From positions 1 through 64,000 of the forward strand of contig CAVXWW010000002.1 in NCBI GenBank assembly GCA_963765545.1: a stretch of DNA of 64,000 nucleotides, given 5' to 3'. Source of the DNA: JARRPM01 sp963765545. Its GTDB lineage: Bacteria > Pseudomonadota > Gammaproteobacteria > Pseudomonadales > Halieaceae. Shown here piece by piece: positions 52,061-61,995 of the stretch. The notes under the pieces were generated by a model that saw only the letters and a program-made list of their open reading frames with translations, was not told the origin of the DNA and searched no databases. The position numbers and the translations under genes are program-made. Every line of letters starts with the position of its first letter. Within the stretch, counting starts at the first letter, position 1.

Positions 52061-52233
52061 AGAAAGGCATCACCACATAATCGCCTATTAGGATATTTTC
52101 TATTGTACTTCAGGGGGCTGACAAGGCCACAATCTGTTTGTCACCCAATGTTGGAGTAATACCGGGGGCTAAAGTTCATTCTGTGTCCACGTATGGCTAT
52201 ACTGTCGCGCTCGTTCGCCTGAGCAAAGACCTT

Positions 52234-52467
52234 ATGAGTGAAACAAACCCGGTCGAGTTGGATACCCGGGGGCTCGTTTGCCCTATGCCCTTGCTGAAGG
52301 CCAAGCGGGCGCTCAGTACCATGGAGGTGGGGCAGTGTTTGCAGGTGCTTTCAACCGACCAGGGGTCGGTGCGGGATTTCAGGGTCTTTGCGGAACAGTC
52401 CGGCCATCTATTGCTCGCCAGTGACGAGGCCGAAGGCGTCTACCGGCACCTCTTGAAAAAGACCTGA
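52234..52467 (+). CDS. TusA/SirA-like sulfur-carrier protein
   Basis: A 77-residue protein with the CPxP motif in ELDTRGLVCPMPLLKAKRAL, the sulfur-carrying Cys of the TusA family. The fold continues through DQGSVRDFRVFAEQSGHLLL. These proteins relay sulfur for tRNA thiolation, molybdenum cofactor or other uses. The ATG at 52234 is the standard start. It sits 22 bases before the permease gene, an association seen in other gammaproteobacteria, which suggests one transcript with the permease and peptidase. Confidence 0.9.
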   Translation: MSETNPVELDTRGLVCPMPLLKAKRALSTMEVGQCLQVLSTDQGSVRDFRVFAEQSGHLLLASDEAEGVYRHLLKKT

Positions 52468-52489
52468 CAGGCCCCGAGGTACATATGTA

Positions 52490-53578
52490 ATGCTCGATAT
52501 TTTTCACAAGTGGTACAGGCGTTACCTGTTTGAGGAGGAATCCATCCTTCTCCTGGTGATGCTGACCATCGGTGTGATCCTGCTGATGAGTATCGGCGAT
52601 ATTCTGGCGCCGGTATTGGCGGCGCTGGTGTTGGCCTTTCTTATGGAGGGAGTTTCTACCCGGTTGGAGAGGCACGGTGTGCCGCAGTGGCTGGGTGTGT
52701 CGGTGTCCTACCTGGTGTTTGTGGGCGCTTTTTTCGCCATTACCCTGGGCCTGTTGCCACTGGTATGGCGCCAGTTAGCCAGCCTTGCGGCGGAAATGCC
52801 TCGCATGCTGGAACAGGGCCGCCAATTGATGGACGTTCTTCCCCAGCGCTACCCCGAATTATTTTCGTCAAGCCAGTTGAACGAGGTGACGGCAATGGCC
52901 AAGGCCGAAATCGCGGGCCTGGGCCAGGCGGTTTTGTCCCGCTCGTTCGCCTCCATTCCCGGCATCCTCACTGTGCTGGTTTATATGATCCTTATTCCCA
53001 TGCTGGTCTTTTTCTTTCTCAAGGACAAACAGGAGCTACTGGACTGGTCTGGCAGTTTTCTGCCCAAGGAGCGCCCCCTGCTGCGGCGTATCTGGGGTGA
53101 GATGAACATGCAGTTTGCCAATTACGCTCGCGGCAAGGTGCTGGAGATTATTCTCGTGGGCGCGGTCTGCTATGCGGCGTTTTCCTGGATGGGCCTCAAT
53201 TATGCAGCCCTGCTCGCCCTGTGTGTGGGGCTCTCCGTGATTATCCCCTATATCGGCGCCGCCATGGTGACCCTGCCGGTGGTCATGGTGGGATTTTTCC
53301 AATGGGGCATGAGCGGTGAATTTTATACGCTCTGTGCTGTCTACCTGATTATCCAGGCATTGGACGGTAACGTGCTGGTCCCGCTGCTTTTTTCCGAGGC
53401 GGTCAACCTGCACCCCGTTGCCATTATCATGGCCGTACTGTTTTTTGGTGGCATCTGGGGCTTGTGGGGCGTGTTCTTTGCAATCCCGCTTGCCACCATG
53501 ATCAAGGCCATCATCAATGCCTGGCCGACCGCGGAACCTGAAAAGATCGCAGTTACAACTCAATCTGATATGGAGTAA
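52490..53578 (+). CDS. AI-2E family permease (PerM-like)
   Basis: A 362-residue inner-membrane protein of the AI-2E/PerM family with about eight helices: MLTIGVILLMSIGDILAPVLAALVLAF at the N-terminus, LSVIIPYIGAAMVTLPVV and LVPLLFSEAVNLHPVAIIMAVLFFGGIWGLWGVFFAIPLA in the C-terminal half. Members have been linked to autoinducer export and sodium-proton exchange. The real substrate is unknown here. It follows the TusA-like gene and is 3 bases before the peptidase gene. Confidence 0.88.
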   Translation: MLDIFHKWYRRYLFEEESILLLVMLTIGVILLMSIGDILAPVLAALVLAFLMEGVSTRLERHGVPQWLGVSVSYLVFVGAFFAITLGLLPLVWRQLASLAAEMPRMLEQGRQLMDVLPQRYPELFSSSQLNEVTAMAKAEIAGLGQAVLSRSFASIPGILTVLVYMILIPMLVFFFLKDKQELLDWSGSFLPKERPLLRRIWGEMNMQFANYARGKVLEIILVGAVCYAAFSWMGLNYAALLALCVGLSVIIPYIGAAMVTLPVVMVGFFQWGMSGEFYTLCAVYLIIQALDGNVLVPLLFSEAVNLHPVAIIMAVLFFGGIWGLWGVFFAIPLATMIKAIINAWPTAEPEKIAVTTQSDME

Positions 53579-53581
53579 TCA

Positions 53582-56443
53582 ATGCCCGCCTTGTTATCAC
53601 GGCAGAGGCTGAATCCTCTGCTAGGCCTTTGCCTTGCCTTTGTATTCGTCGCCTGCGCCACGGTGCCAGACACCGGGCCGCAACCGGTCAAGAGCGCCAA
53701 TGACTCCTACCAGTACCGGCTGGTGACGCTGCCCAACGAGATGGAGGTGCTGCTGATTTCTGACCCCGATACGGTCAAGGCGGCCGCGTCGCTCGATATT
53801 GGTGTGGGTAGCGGCGATAACCCCCGGGGCCGGGGCGGGCTGGCTCATTTCCTGGAGCATATGCTGTTTCTGGGCACCGACAAGTACCCGGATCCGGCGG
53901 AATACGAGGAATATATCACCGAGCACGGCGGCAGCCGCAATGCGTATACCGCCTATGAAAACACCAACTATTTCTTCGATATCAACGCGGACTACCTGCC
54001 CGAAGCCCTCGATCGATTTGCCCAGTTTTTTATCGCTCCCCGCTTTGACGCAGCCTATGTAGAGCGCGAGAAAAATGCGGTGGAGGCGGAATTCCAGATG
54101 GGACTTAAAAGCGACCCCCGCCGCGGTCTCGATGTGCTGCAATCTGTGATGAACCCCGCGCACCCCTATAGCGAGTTCACAGTGGGGTCACTGGAGACCC
54201 TGGCTGACCGCCCCGGTAGCAGCGTGCGCGATGAACTCATCAGCTTCTATAATGCCAACTACTCCGCCAATGTTATGCGCCTGGTGGTACTCGGTTCGCA
54301 GTCGCTCGACGAGTTGGAGGCCATGGTGGCCCCACTGTTTTCGGCAGTACCCAATACCTCGCATGAGCGCGAGGATTTTTCCGCTCCGCTGTTTGCTCCG
54401 GGTAGTTTGCCGCTGTTTGTGCAGATCCAACCCCAGGCAACGCTGCGCCAGCTGGACCTGGCCTTCCCCATCCCCGATTATCGCAAGGCCTACGATGTAA
54501 AGCCGGTGTCCTATCTGGGCAACCTCGTGGGACACGAGGGCGGGGGCAGCTTGCTGTCTCAACTGAAGGCCGAGGGGCTCGCCGAGGGTCTTTCTGCCGG
54601 TGGGGGACTGAGCTGGCCCGGCGGCGGTCTGTTCAATGTCAGTATTTCGTTAACTGAGCGCGGTGTGCAGGAACATCAGCGCGTTGTTGCGCTGTTTTTT
54701 GCCTACATGGACACGCTCAGGGAGGAGGGCCCACGCCAGCGCCTGTATGATGAGCAGGCCAGGATTGCCGAGCTCGGTTTTCGCTTCAAGCAGCAAGGCA
54801 ATCCAATCAATTATGTGAGCTCTATCGCCTCGGGGATGCATGAGTACGCCCCCGAGGACGTGCTGCGCGGTCCATTTATGATGGAGCGGTACGACCAGGA
54901 GATGATCAACAGCCTGTTGCAGGATATAACGGCCAATAACGCCGTGATCACCCTGAGCGACAAGAGCGTGCATACCGATGAGGTGTCGCCCTATTACGAA
55001 GTACCCTATTCGCGGCAAACGCTGTCAGCTGGGGAACTTGCCGCCTGGTTGCAGCCTGTTCAGGCGGCCCGCTTTCACCTGCCCGAGCCCAATGAGTTCA
55101 TCGCCCAGGATGTCGCCCTGGTGCCGCTGGCCAGGGATCACCCGACACTGCCCGCCGTCGCACTGCAGTCCGAGCGACAGAAAATCTGGTTTTTACAGGA
55201 CGACGAATTTCGGCTGCCCAAGGGTGCCACATACATAAACTTCCGTTCGCCCGAGGTGGGACAGAGCGCCATGCAGACAGCCTCTGCAGTGCTCTATACA
55301 GCGGTACTCAAGGATGACGTTAATGAGTTTACCTACCCGGCGCTGCTGGCCGGGCTGAGTTTTGACTTCTACAAACACGCCCAGGGGATCAGTCTGCGCG
55401 TCAGGGGTTACAACGATAAGCAGACCCTGCTGCTGAAGGAGCTGCTGGCGGTGGTGGCCCGACCGGATTTCGACCCCCAGCGCTTCGAGGACATTCGCAA
55501 GGACATGATTCGCGCCCTGGAAAACAGGGTTGCGGGTCGTCCCGCTGGCCAGGCGATGGCCGACCTGCGCGAGGCGATGCTATACGGCGAGTGGGGTGAG
55601 CAGGCCTTGATCGCCGCCCTGGACAAGCTCGATATGGAGGATGTGAAGGCCTATGCGAAGCAGTTCTGGGCCGGCGCTACCGCCGAGGTGCTGATCTACG
55701 GCAACTATGACAAGGGGTTTGTCCAGGATGTCTCTTCGATGCTGGCAACCATTGTCCCTGCGGGGCCGGTCCCGGCGCTGCCAGACCTGCGGGTGTTGAA
55801 GCTCGCGGCGGGGGAGTCGCTGCAATACAGGGTAGACATACCCCACGATGACTCCGTGGTTGCCTGGTATCTGCAGGGTGCCGCCAACGAGTGGGACGAC
55901 CGCGCAGCTGCAGCCCTGACGGCGCAGGTGATGAAGTCCGGCTTTTTCCAGCAACTGCGCACCGAGCAGCAACTTGGCTATATTGCCAGCGCGTTTGCGT
56001 GGCCCCAGCTTGAAGTGCCGGGCCTGGTGATGCTGATACAGTCGCCGGTAGCCAGTGCGAACGATGTATACCAGGCAATGGACAAATTCATGCAGTCTTT
56101 GCCGGCACAGCTGGATGAGGAGCAGTTTGCCCGGCACAAGGCAGCGCTGTTGAGCGATATCCGGCGTCCGGACAAGAATATGTGGGAGCGAGCCAATTTC
56201 TACTGGCAGTCTATTGCCACCAAACAGTTCGATTTTGATGGTCGCCTGAAAATGGCCGCGGCGGTGGAGTCCTTCACCCTCGCCGACTGGGAGTCCTATT
56301 ACCGGCGTGTTTTCCTTACCCGGCCGCACTCGCTGCAGGTGGTCGCCCCCGGTCGTTGGGAGACCGTGCCCGAAGGTGAGTTCCAGGACTACGATTCAGC
56401 CGGCGAGATCAAGCGCGACAACGATTCTTACCTGATTCACTGA
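53582..56443 (+). CDS. M16 zinc peptidase, pitrilysin-like lipoprotein
   Basis: A 953-residue insulinase-family peptidase with a lipoprotein signal (lipobox FVAC near Cys25). The inverted zinc motif HFLEHMLFLG and downstream Glu in the AVEAEFQMG block are intact. Three further M16 domains follow, giving the full pitrilysin clamshell. It should degrade short peptides in the periplasm or at the outer membrane, unlike soluble E. coli PtrA. The start is 3 bases after the permease gene. A 9-base inverted repeat follows the stop. Confidence 0.92.
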   Translation: MPALLSRQRLNPLLGLCLAFVFVACATVPDTGPQPVKSANDSYQYRLVTLPNEMEVLLISDPDTVKAAASLDIGVGSGDNPRGRGGLAHFLEHMLFLGTDKYPDPAEYEEYITEHGGSRNAYTAYENTNYFFDINADYLPEALDRFAQFFIAPRFDAAYVEREKNAVEAEFQMGLKSDPRRGLDVLQSVMNPAHPYSEFTVGSLETLADRPGSSVRDELISFYNANYSANVMRLVVLGSQSLDELEAMVAPLFSAVPNTSHEREDFSAPLFAPGSLPLFVQIQPQATLRQLDLAFPIPDYRKAYDVKPVSYLGNLVGHEGGGSLLSQLKAEGLAEGLSAGGGLSWPGGGLFNVSISLTERGVQEHQRVVALFFAYMDTLREEGPRQRLYDEQARIAELGFRFKQQGNPINYVSSIASGMHEYAPEDVLRGPFMMERYDQEMINSLLQDITANNAVITLSDKSVHTDEVSPYYEVPYSRQTLSAGELAAWLQPVQAARFHLPEPNEFIAQDVALVPLARDHPTLPAVALQSERQKIWFLQDDEFRLPKGATYINFRSPEVGQSAMQTASAVLYTAVLKDDVNEFTYPALLAGLSFDFYKHAQGISLRVRGYNDKQTLLLKELLAVVARPDFDPQRFEDIRKDMIRALENRVAGRPAGQAMADLREAMLYGEWGEQALIAALDKLDMEDVKAYAKQFWAGATAEVLIYGNYDKGFVQDVSSMLATIVPAGPVPALPDLRVLKLAAGESLQYRVDIPHDDSVVAWYLQGAANEWDDRAAAALTAQVMKSGFFQQLRTEQQLGYIASAFAWPQLEVPGLVMLIQSPVASANDVYQAMDKFMQSLPAQLDEEQFARHKAALLSDIRRPDKNMWERANFYWQSIATKQFDFDGRLKMAAAVESFTLADWESYYRRVFLTRPHSLQVVAPGRWETVPEGEFQDYDSAGEIKRDNDSYLIH

Positions 56444-56461
56444 TCCGGTTGTCATTCAAAC

Positions 56462-56486
56462 ATGTAGTTCTATTATGGAACTACAT
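56462..56486. promoter_or_regulatory. 25-base perfect dyad between peptidase and aceE
   Basis: ATGTAGTTC, 7 bases, then GAACTACAT: perfect 9-base arms. It could be an operator for the aceE-aceF genes or, with the following TTTATT, a weak terminator for the peptidase. The symmetric arm and odd centre resemble regulator sites of the IclR or GntR type, but I cannot assign one. Confidence 0.45.
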
Positions 56487-56670
56487 TTTATTGTCTGGTC
56501 GTTTACTGTACAGTCCCAACCTCTTGTATGACTATTGGCAGTCGCGGGGGGGCGGTTTTCGGCCCTTTACAGGCGACTTTTAGCGGGAAAATATAACCAT
56601 AATTCTATTTTGACACTGATGATAATGGTGTGACCCTGCTCCAAGGCTGTAAATTGACGAGGCAAGCGGT

Positions 56671-59322
56671 ATGACCGAAGACATTGATCCCCTGGAAACC
56701 CGGGAGTGGCTGGACGCGCTGGATGAGGTGGCCAAGCACAGTAGTCCGGACCGCGCCTCCTTCCTCCTGCAGGAACTGACCAAACACGCGAAATTGCAGC
56801 GTTTGCGCCTGCCTCCCGCGATCACCACGCCATTTTCAAATACGATTTCCCCGAGCCAGGAAAAAATGATGCCGGGGGACCTCTTCATGGAGCGCCGGAT
56901 TCGCTCCCTGGTGCGCTGGAATGCGCTGGCCATGGTCATGCGGGCCAATGACAATGATGAGGGGCTGGGCGGGCATATCTCGAGTTTTTCCTCCAGTGCC
57001 ACGCTGTACGACGTGGGCTTCAATTATTTCTTTCGCGGCACTGCTAACGGCCATCCCGGTGACCTGGTTTTCTACCAGGGACACAGCGCGCCCGGGATGT
57101 ACGCGCGCTCCTACCTTGAAGGTCGGCTGGATGAGGACCAGCTGGATAAATTCCGGCGAGAAGTGGATGGAGATGGCCTTTCATCCTACCCCCATCCCTG
57201 GCTGATGCCGGACTACTGGCAGTTCCCGACGGTTTCAATGGGGCTGGGCCCGATCCAGGCGATCTATCAGGCCCATGTGATGAAATACCAGCAAAGTCGT
57301 GGCCTGCTGGAGCACGGTGACCGCAACGTCTGGTGCTTTATGGGCGATGGCGAATGTGACGAGCCGGAATCACTGGGGGCCATTTCCCTGGCCGGCCGGG
57401 AGAAGCTGGGCAACCTGCATTTTGTTATCAACTGCAATCTCCAGCGACTGGACGGCCCGGTGCGCGGGAACGGCAAGATTATCCAGGAGCTCGAGGGCGT
57501 GTTTCGAGGCGCCGGCTGGCATGTCATCAAGGTTATCTGGGGACGCAAGTGGGACCCCCTGTTGGAGCGGGACGAGACGGGGCTGCTGCAGAAGCGCATG
57601 GACGAGGTCTGTGACGGCGAGCTGCAGAACTACAAATACAACGGTGGGGCGTACACCCGCGAACACTTTTTTGGCAAGTACCCGGAGCTGCTGGAACTGG
57701 TCTCCGAGCTGTCCGATGAGGACATTATGTACCTGAACCGGGGTGGGCACGATCCCTACAAGGTCTACGCGGCTTACGCCGCAGCGGCCGAGGAGCAGGT
57801 AAGGCCGACGGTGATCCTGGCGATGACGGTCAAGGGTTACGGTACCGGGGAGGCGGGAGAGGCCAACAACGAGACCCACTCCCTGAAAAAACTGGATATG
57901 GAAAGCCTCAAGGCCTTTCGCGACCGGTTCGCCATTCCCGTCTCCGATGCCGAGTTGAAGCATGTGCCTTACTACCGGCCGGCGCCGGACAGCCCGGAGC
58001 TGCGCTATATGCAACAGCGGCGGGAGGCGCTGGGGGGAGCGATACCCGCGCGGCGGCAGCAGATGGAGTTATTGTCCACGCCGCCGCTGTCGGCATTTGG
58101 CAGCCAACTCAAGAGCAGCGGCAAGCGCCAGGTATCTACCACGATGGCGTTTGTGCGCATGTTATCGACCCTGGTGAAGGACAAGGGTATCGGCGAGCGG
58201 GTGGTACCCATCGTGCCCGACGAGGCACGCACTTTTGGTATGGAGGGCATGTTTCGCCAGCTCGGTATCTACTCCTCGGTGGGACAGCGCTACACACCCC
58301 ACGATTCCGGCCAGATCATGTTTTACAAGGAGGACCAGAAGGGCCAGATCCTGGAGGAGGGCATCAACGAGGCTGGAGCGTTTTCAGCCTGGTTGGCCGC
58401 TGCCACCTCCTACAGCACCAGCGCCTATCCGATGGTGCCGTTCTATATTTTCTATTCGATGTTTGGCTTCCAGCGCATCGGCGACCTCGCCTGGGCGGCG
58501 GGGGACAGCCAGGCCCGGGGCTTCCTGATCGGCGCAACTGCCGGCCGCACCACCCTCAACGGAGAGGGCCTGCAGCACCAGGACGGACACAGCCACCTGT
58601 TGGCCAGCACGATTCCCAACTGCGTGAGTTACGATCCGGCATACGCCTATGAACTGGCGGTGATCGTGCAGGATGGCCTGCGCCGGATGTACCAGGAGGG
58701 TGAGAACCACTTTTACTACATCACCACCATGAACGAGAACTATGTCCAGCCGGACATGCCCCAGGGGGTTGAAGAAGGCATTATCCAGGGCATCTACCCG
58801 CTGCGCCGTGCCAGCTCTACTGCAGGACTGCGGGTGCAATTGATGGGGGCGGGAACTATTTTGCGCGAGGTGGAGGCTGCCGCGGTGATTCTGGAGAAGG
58901 ATTACCAGGTCGCCGCGGATATCTGGAGCCTTACCAGTGTCAACCAACTGCAGCGGGAGGGCAAGGCCGCGCTGCGCTGGAATATGTTGCACCCGGCGGA
59001 GGAGCCCCGGGTGCCCTATCTGACTCGTCAGTTAGAGGATTCCGATGGGCCGGTAATCGTGGCCACCGACTATATCAAAGCCTACACGGACCAACTGCGT
59101 GAGTTTGTGCCGGGCCGCTATGTTGTGCTTGGTACCGATGGCTTCGGGCGTTCAGACACCCGTGAAAAGCTGCGCCGTTTTTTTGAGGTGAGTCGGGAAT
59201 ATATCGTGATAGCGGCCCTCAAGGCGTTGGCGGACGAAGGGCTGTTTGAGGCAGGCAAGGTGGCGGACGCGATACGTGCGCTGGGGATTTCCACTGACAA
59301 GACAGATCCTCTGGGCGCCTGA
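56671..59322 (+). CDS. aceE: Pyruvate dehydrogenase E1 component (homodimeric)
   Basis: An 883-residue ThDP enzyme that decarboxylates pyruvate and loads acetyl groups onto E2. The N-terminus DIDPLETREWLDAL is diagnostic. The ThDP site MGDGECDEPESLGA near residue 230 and the later EGINEAGAFSAWLAAATSYS match E. coli AceE. The aceF gene follows 17 bases later, and no E3 gene follows. The upstream 227-base gap holds the dyad at 56462-56486 and may be the control region. Confidence 0.97.
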   Translation: MTEDIDPLETREWLDALDEVAKHSSPDRASFLLQELTKHAKLQRLRLPPAITTPFSNTISPSQEKMMPGDLFMERRIRSLVRWNALAMVMRANDNDEGLGGHISSFSSSATLYDVGFNYFFRGTANGHPGDLVFYQGHSAPGMYARSYLEGRLDEDQLDKFRREVDGDGLSSYPHPWLMPDYWQFPTVSMGLGPIQAIYQAHVMKYQQSRGLLEHGDRNVWCFMGDGECDEPESLGAISLAGREKLGNLHFVINCNLQRLDGPVRGNGKIIQELEGVFRGAGWHVIKVIWGRKWDPLLERDETGLLQKRMDEVCDGELQNYKYNGGAYTREHFFGKYPELLELVSELSDEDIMYLNRGGHDPYKVYAAYAAAAEEQVRPTVILAMTVKGYGTGEAGEANNETHSLKKLDMESLKAFRDRFAIPVSDAELKHVPYYRPAPDSPELRYMQQRREALGGAIPARRQQMELLSTPPLSAFGSQLKSSGKRQVSTTMAFVRMLSTLVKDKGIGERVVPIVPDEARTFGMEGMFRQLGIYSSVGQRYTPHDSGQIMFYKEDQKGQILEEGINEAGAFSAWLAAATSYSTSAYPMVPFYIFYSMFGFQRIGDLAWAAGDSQARGFLIGATAGRTTLNGEGLQHQDGHSHLLASTIPNCVSYDPAYAYELAVIVQDGLRRMYQEGENHFYYITTMNENYVQPDMPQGVEEGIIQGIYPLRRASSTAGLRVQLMGAGTILREVEAAAVILEKDYQVAADIWSLTSVNQLQREGKAALRWNMLHPAEEPRVPYLTRQLEDSDGPVIVATDYIKAYTDQLREFVPGRYVVLGTDGFGRSDTREKLRRFFEVSREYIVIAALKALADEGLFEAGKVADAIRALGISTDKTDPLGA

Positions 59323-59339
59323 AAGGCAAGGACGAAACC

Positions 59340-60686
59340 GTGTCAAAACAACAAGTAACCGTACCCGACATAGGCGGCGCCGAGGGCGCTGAAGTCATAG
59401 AGGTGCTGGTCGCCGTGGGCGACGAGGTGGCTGTGGACCAGGGGCTTATCGTACTGGAGTCCGACAAGGCCTCTATGGAAATTCCATCCTCCGCGGCAGG
59501 CACGGTGGTTGAGCTGCTGGTTGCCGAGGGCCAGGAATTGGCAGAGGGCGCGCCGGTAGCCATTATCGAGGTCGCTGCGGGAGACGCCGCGGCCGCCGGC
59601 GATACACCAGACAAGCCCGCGGATGAGCCGATAGCCCAGGCGCAGGAGCCGCCAGAACAAACCGCGAAAGAGCAGGACAAGGAACCGGAAAAAGATCTGG
59701 AGAAAGAGCCGGTAAAAGAGCCTGCCCCGGTCCCTCAAGCTGCCCAACCGGCTGCCGCCAGTGAATCGGCCGGCAGCGAGAGCAGCGGCATCTACGCCGG
59801 CCCCGCGGTGCGCAAGCTGGCCCGGGAGTTCGGGGTCACGCTGCAGCAGGTGACCGGTTCCGGGCCCCGTGGCCGCATTCTCAAGGAAGACCTGCAGCAG
59901 TTTGTCCAGAAGGCCTTGAGCGACAAACCCGGGGGGGTGACCAGCGGCACCGGCATTCCGGCAATACCCGAGATCGATTTCAGCAAATTTGGCCCGGTCG
60001 AGGTGACCCAGCGCAGTAAACTGGACAAGCTCACCGCAGCAAATATGCAGCGCAGCTGGCTTAACGTGCCGCATGTGACGCAGTTTGACGAGGCCGACAT
60101 CACCGCCCTGGAGGAATTTCGGCGCGGGCTCAAATCAGAGGCCGAGCAGCGCGGCACCCGCCTTACCCCGATGCCGTTCATTTTGAAAGCCTGCGCGGTA
60201 GCATTGCGTGACAACCCGAAATTCAGCGCCTCCCTGGCCGCCGGCGGCGAGGAACTGGTGTACAAGCAGTACATCCACATCGGTATGGCCGTCGACACGC
60301 CGGCGGGGTTGATGGTGCCGGTGCTGCGCGATGTCGACAAAAAGACTATCTGGGAGCTGGCGGAAGAGGTGCTGGCACTTGCGGCAAAGGCGCGGGACCG
60401 AAAGCTCAGCCCGGCGGAGATGCAGGGCGGCTGCTTTACCGTGTCCAGCCTCGGCAATATCGGTGGCACCGGCTTCACGCCTATTGTGAATGCGCCGGAA
60501 GTGGGCATCCTCGGTGTGTCCCGTGCGGCGATCAGGCCTGTCTGGGATGGCGCGGCGTTTACCCCGCGCAATATGCTCCCGCTGGCCCTGTCCTATGACC
60601 ACCGGGTGATCAATGGGGGTGATGGGGGTCGTTTTATGTCGCGCCTGACAGCACTATTGGGGGATATCCGCCAGTTGCTGATGTGA
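59340..60686 (+). CDS. aceF: Dihydrolipoamide acetyltransferase E2 of pyruvate dehydrogenase
   Basis: A 448-residue E2 starting at a GTG. It has one lipoyl domain (Lys43 in ESDKASMEIPS), a linker rich in Pro, Glu and Lys (about 75-150), the E1/E3-binding domain (GPAVRKLAREFGVTLQQV, near 155-190) and the acetyltransferase core. The active-site His421 lies in DHRVINGGDG, with Asn replacing the common Asp, as in some pseudomonads. It has fewer lipoyl domains than the three of E. coli. It overlaps the end of the convergent glycosyltransferase gene by 33 bases. Confidence 0.97.
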   Translation: MSKQQVTVPDIGGAEGAEVIEVLVAVGDEVAVDQGLIVLESDKASMEIPSSAAGTVVELLVAEGQELAEGAPVAIIEVAAGDAAAAGDTPDKPADEPIAQAQEPPEQTAKEQDKEPEKDLEKEPVKEPAPVPQAAQPAAASESAGSESSGIYAGPAVRKLAREFGVTLQQVTGSGPRGRILKEDLQQFVQKALSDKPGGVTSGTGIPAIPEIDFSKFGPVEVTQRSKLDKLTAANMQRSWLNVPHVTQFDEADITALEEFRRGLKSEAEQRGTRLTPMPFILKACAVALRDNPKFSASLAAGGEELVYKQYIHIGMAVDTPAGLMVPVLRDVDKKTIWELAEEVLALAAKARDRKLSPAEMQGGCFTVSSLGNIGGTGFTPIVNAPEVGILGVSRAAIRPVWDGAAFTPRNMLPLALSYDHRVINGGDGGRFMSRLTALLGDIRQLLM

Positions 60687-61976
60687 CGTAACCCAGCCCC
60701 GGTACTGGCAAATGGCCCGGCGCAGTTTTTCAACGTCTGTGTTATCAGGTGTCGGCCACAGCTTAGGGTGCAGCAGTTCCAGCCCGGCCAGGGAGCACTC
60801 AGGCCAGTCGGCCTCGCGCAGCGCATGGATGAATTTCAGGGTTCTGAAACCGTCAAACCATTGGTGGAACTGGCGCATGAACTGCTGCGGCGATTTACCC
60901 TGGCGACGACAGTGCTCCAGGGCAGCAGCCGCCCCAAGTTCCTCCAGAGTATGAAGGCATGCCCGGGCCAGGGCTGGCTCAATCCCCTGCGCTGACAGTA
61001 GTTCGGGCAGGTCCCGCAGCCCGGCGCACCGCAGCTCGGGCGCCGAGCGCAGCACCCCTCGCAGTGCCTCAAAACAGGCCGGGTGATAGAACAATGCCAG
61101 CGCCCGGGGGTCCGGCTGGGCGCTGATCCTCGCGACAGCGGGGCCGGTGCCGAATGGCACCCGGTGAGAGGTCCGGGATTCCAGCTCAATGCAGTCCCCG
61201 GCGAGTTTTACCACCGCTCCGGTCTTGGCGAGTTTGTTCAACAGGTAAAAATCCTCGCCACCGGCGCGTTTGGGAAAGCCGCGCACTGCGGCATAGCCAG
61301 CGGTGGTAACCGCCAGGCAGCTGCCCAGTGTGTAGTAGGCGTAGGGCGATTCGGCGTATTCCAGTCCCAGTACATAATGATGCAGCCGCAGTTCATACAG
61401 TGCGCTTGCCTCGTTGCAGCTCGCGTCTCGCCCGGCTGCGTGCCAAAAGGGATACGTTGCGGCCGACGCCTTCTCTGGCAGCTGCTGCAGTTTGTCAAAA
61501 TAGTCGGTTGGCAGGCGGGCGTCGCCATCGGTGCTGCATATCCAGCGACTTGTTATCGCGCCATCGCAACTCCATTTGAATGCGATATCACAGCCAGCCT
61601 TGCGCGCCAGGCCCACGCCCTGCGTTGCCGGGAGAGGGCCGCACAGAAGATCGAGGTCATGCAGGTAGAGGTCGGCCCCTGAGGCCAGCCGCCTCAGTCC
61701 GGCGCAACTGCCGGCGGGCAGGGCGGAAACCGCTTCGCGCAAAGCGCGGTTGGCATCCGGTTCACTGATGTCGGCTGGCCGGTTCAGTACCATGATGACC
61801 AGTATTGATCCCTCGCCGGTCGGTAAGTCACGCAGGCGCTTTACCAGTGCGGCGTCCTCGTGAAAGGCGGGAATAACCAATACATGGTGCCAGGGCGTTG
61901 CCGTTACGGGGCAGGGGGGTAAGCCCGGTTCGATATGGCGCTCCAGGTAGCGATGGCGGGCGAGCGCGGCAGGCAC
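60654..61976 (-). CDS. Glycosyltransferase family 2-like protein
   Basis: A 440-residue protein with an N-terminal GT-A fold: VLVIPAFHEDAALV near residue 31, the metal-binding STDGDA near 148, and the acceptor region CLAVTTAGYAAVRGFPKRAGGEDFYLLNKLAKTG. The C-terminal third is helical and not recognised. It probably transfers a sugar, but donor and acceptor are unknown and no cell-wall or polysaccharide genes are adjacent. It is 19 bases after miaE on the same strand. The start at 61976 has no strong ribosome site. Confidence 0.7.
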   Translation of the reverse strand: MPAALARHRYLERHIEPGLPPCPVTATPWHHVLVIPAFHEDAALVKRLRDLPTGEGSILVIMVLNRPADISEPDANRALREAVSALPAGSCAGLRRLASGADLYLHDLDLLCGPLPATQGVGLARKAGCDIAFKWSCDGAITSRWICSTDGDARLPTDYFDKLQQLPEKASAATYPFWHAAGRDASCNEASALYELRLHHYVLGLEYAESPYAYYTLGSCLAVTTAGYAAVRGFPKRAGGEDFYLLNKLAKTGAVVKLAGDCIELESRTSHRVPFGTGPAVARISAQPDPRALALFYHPACFEALRGVLRSAPELRCAGLRDLPELLSAQGIEPALARACLHTLEELGAAAALEHCRRQGKSPQQFMRQFHQWFDGFRTLKFIHALREADWPECSLAGLELLHPKLWPTPDNTDVEKLRRAICQYRGWVTSHQQLADIPQ

Positions 61977-61995
61977 GGTCAGGTGCTACAGCACA

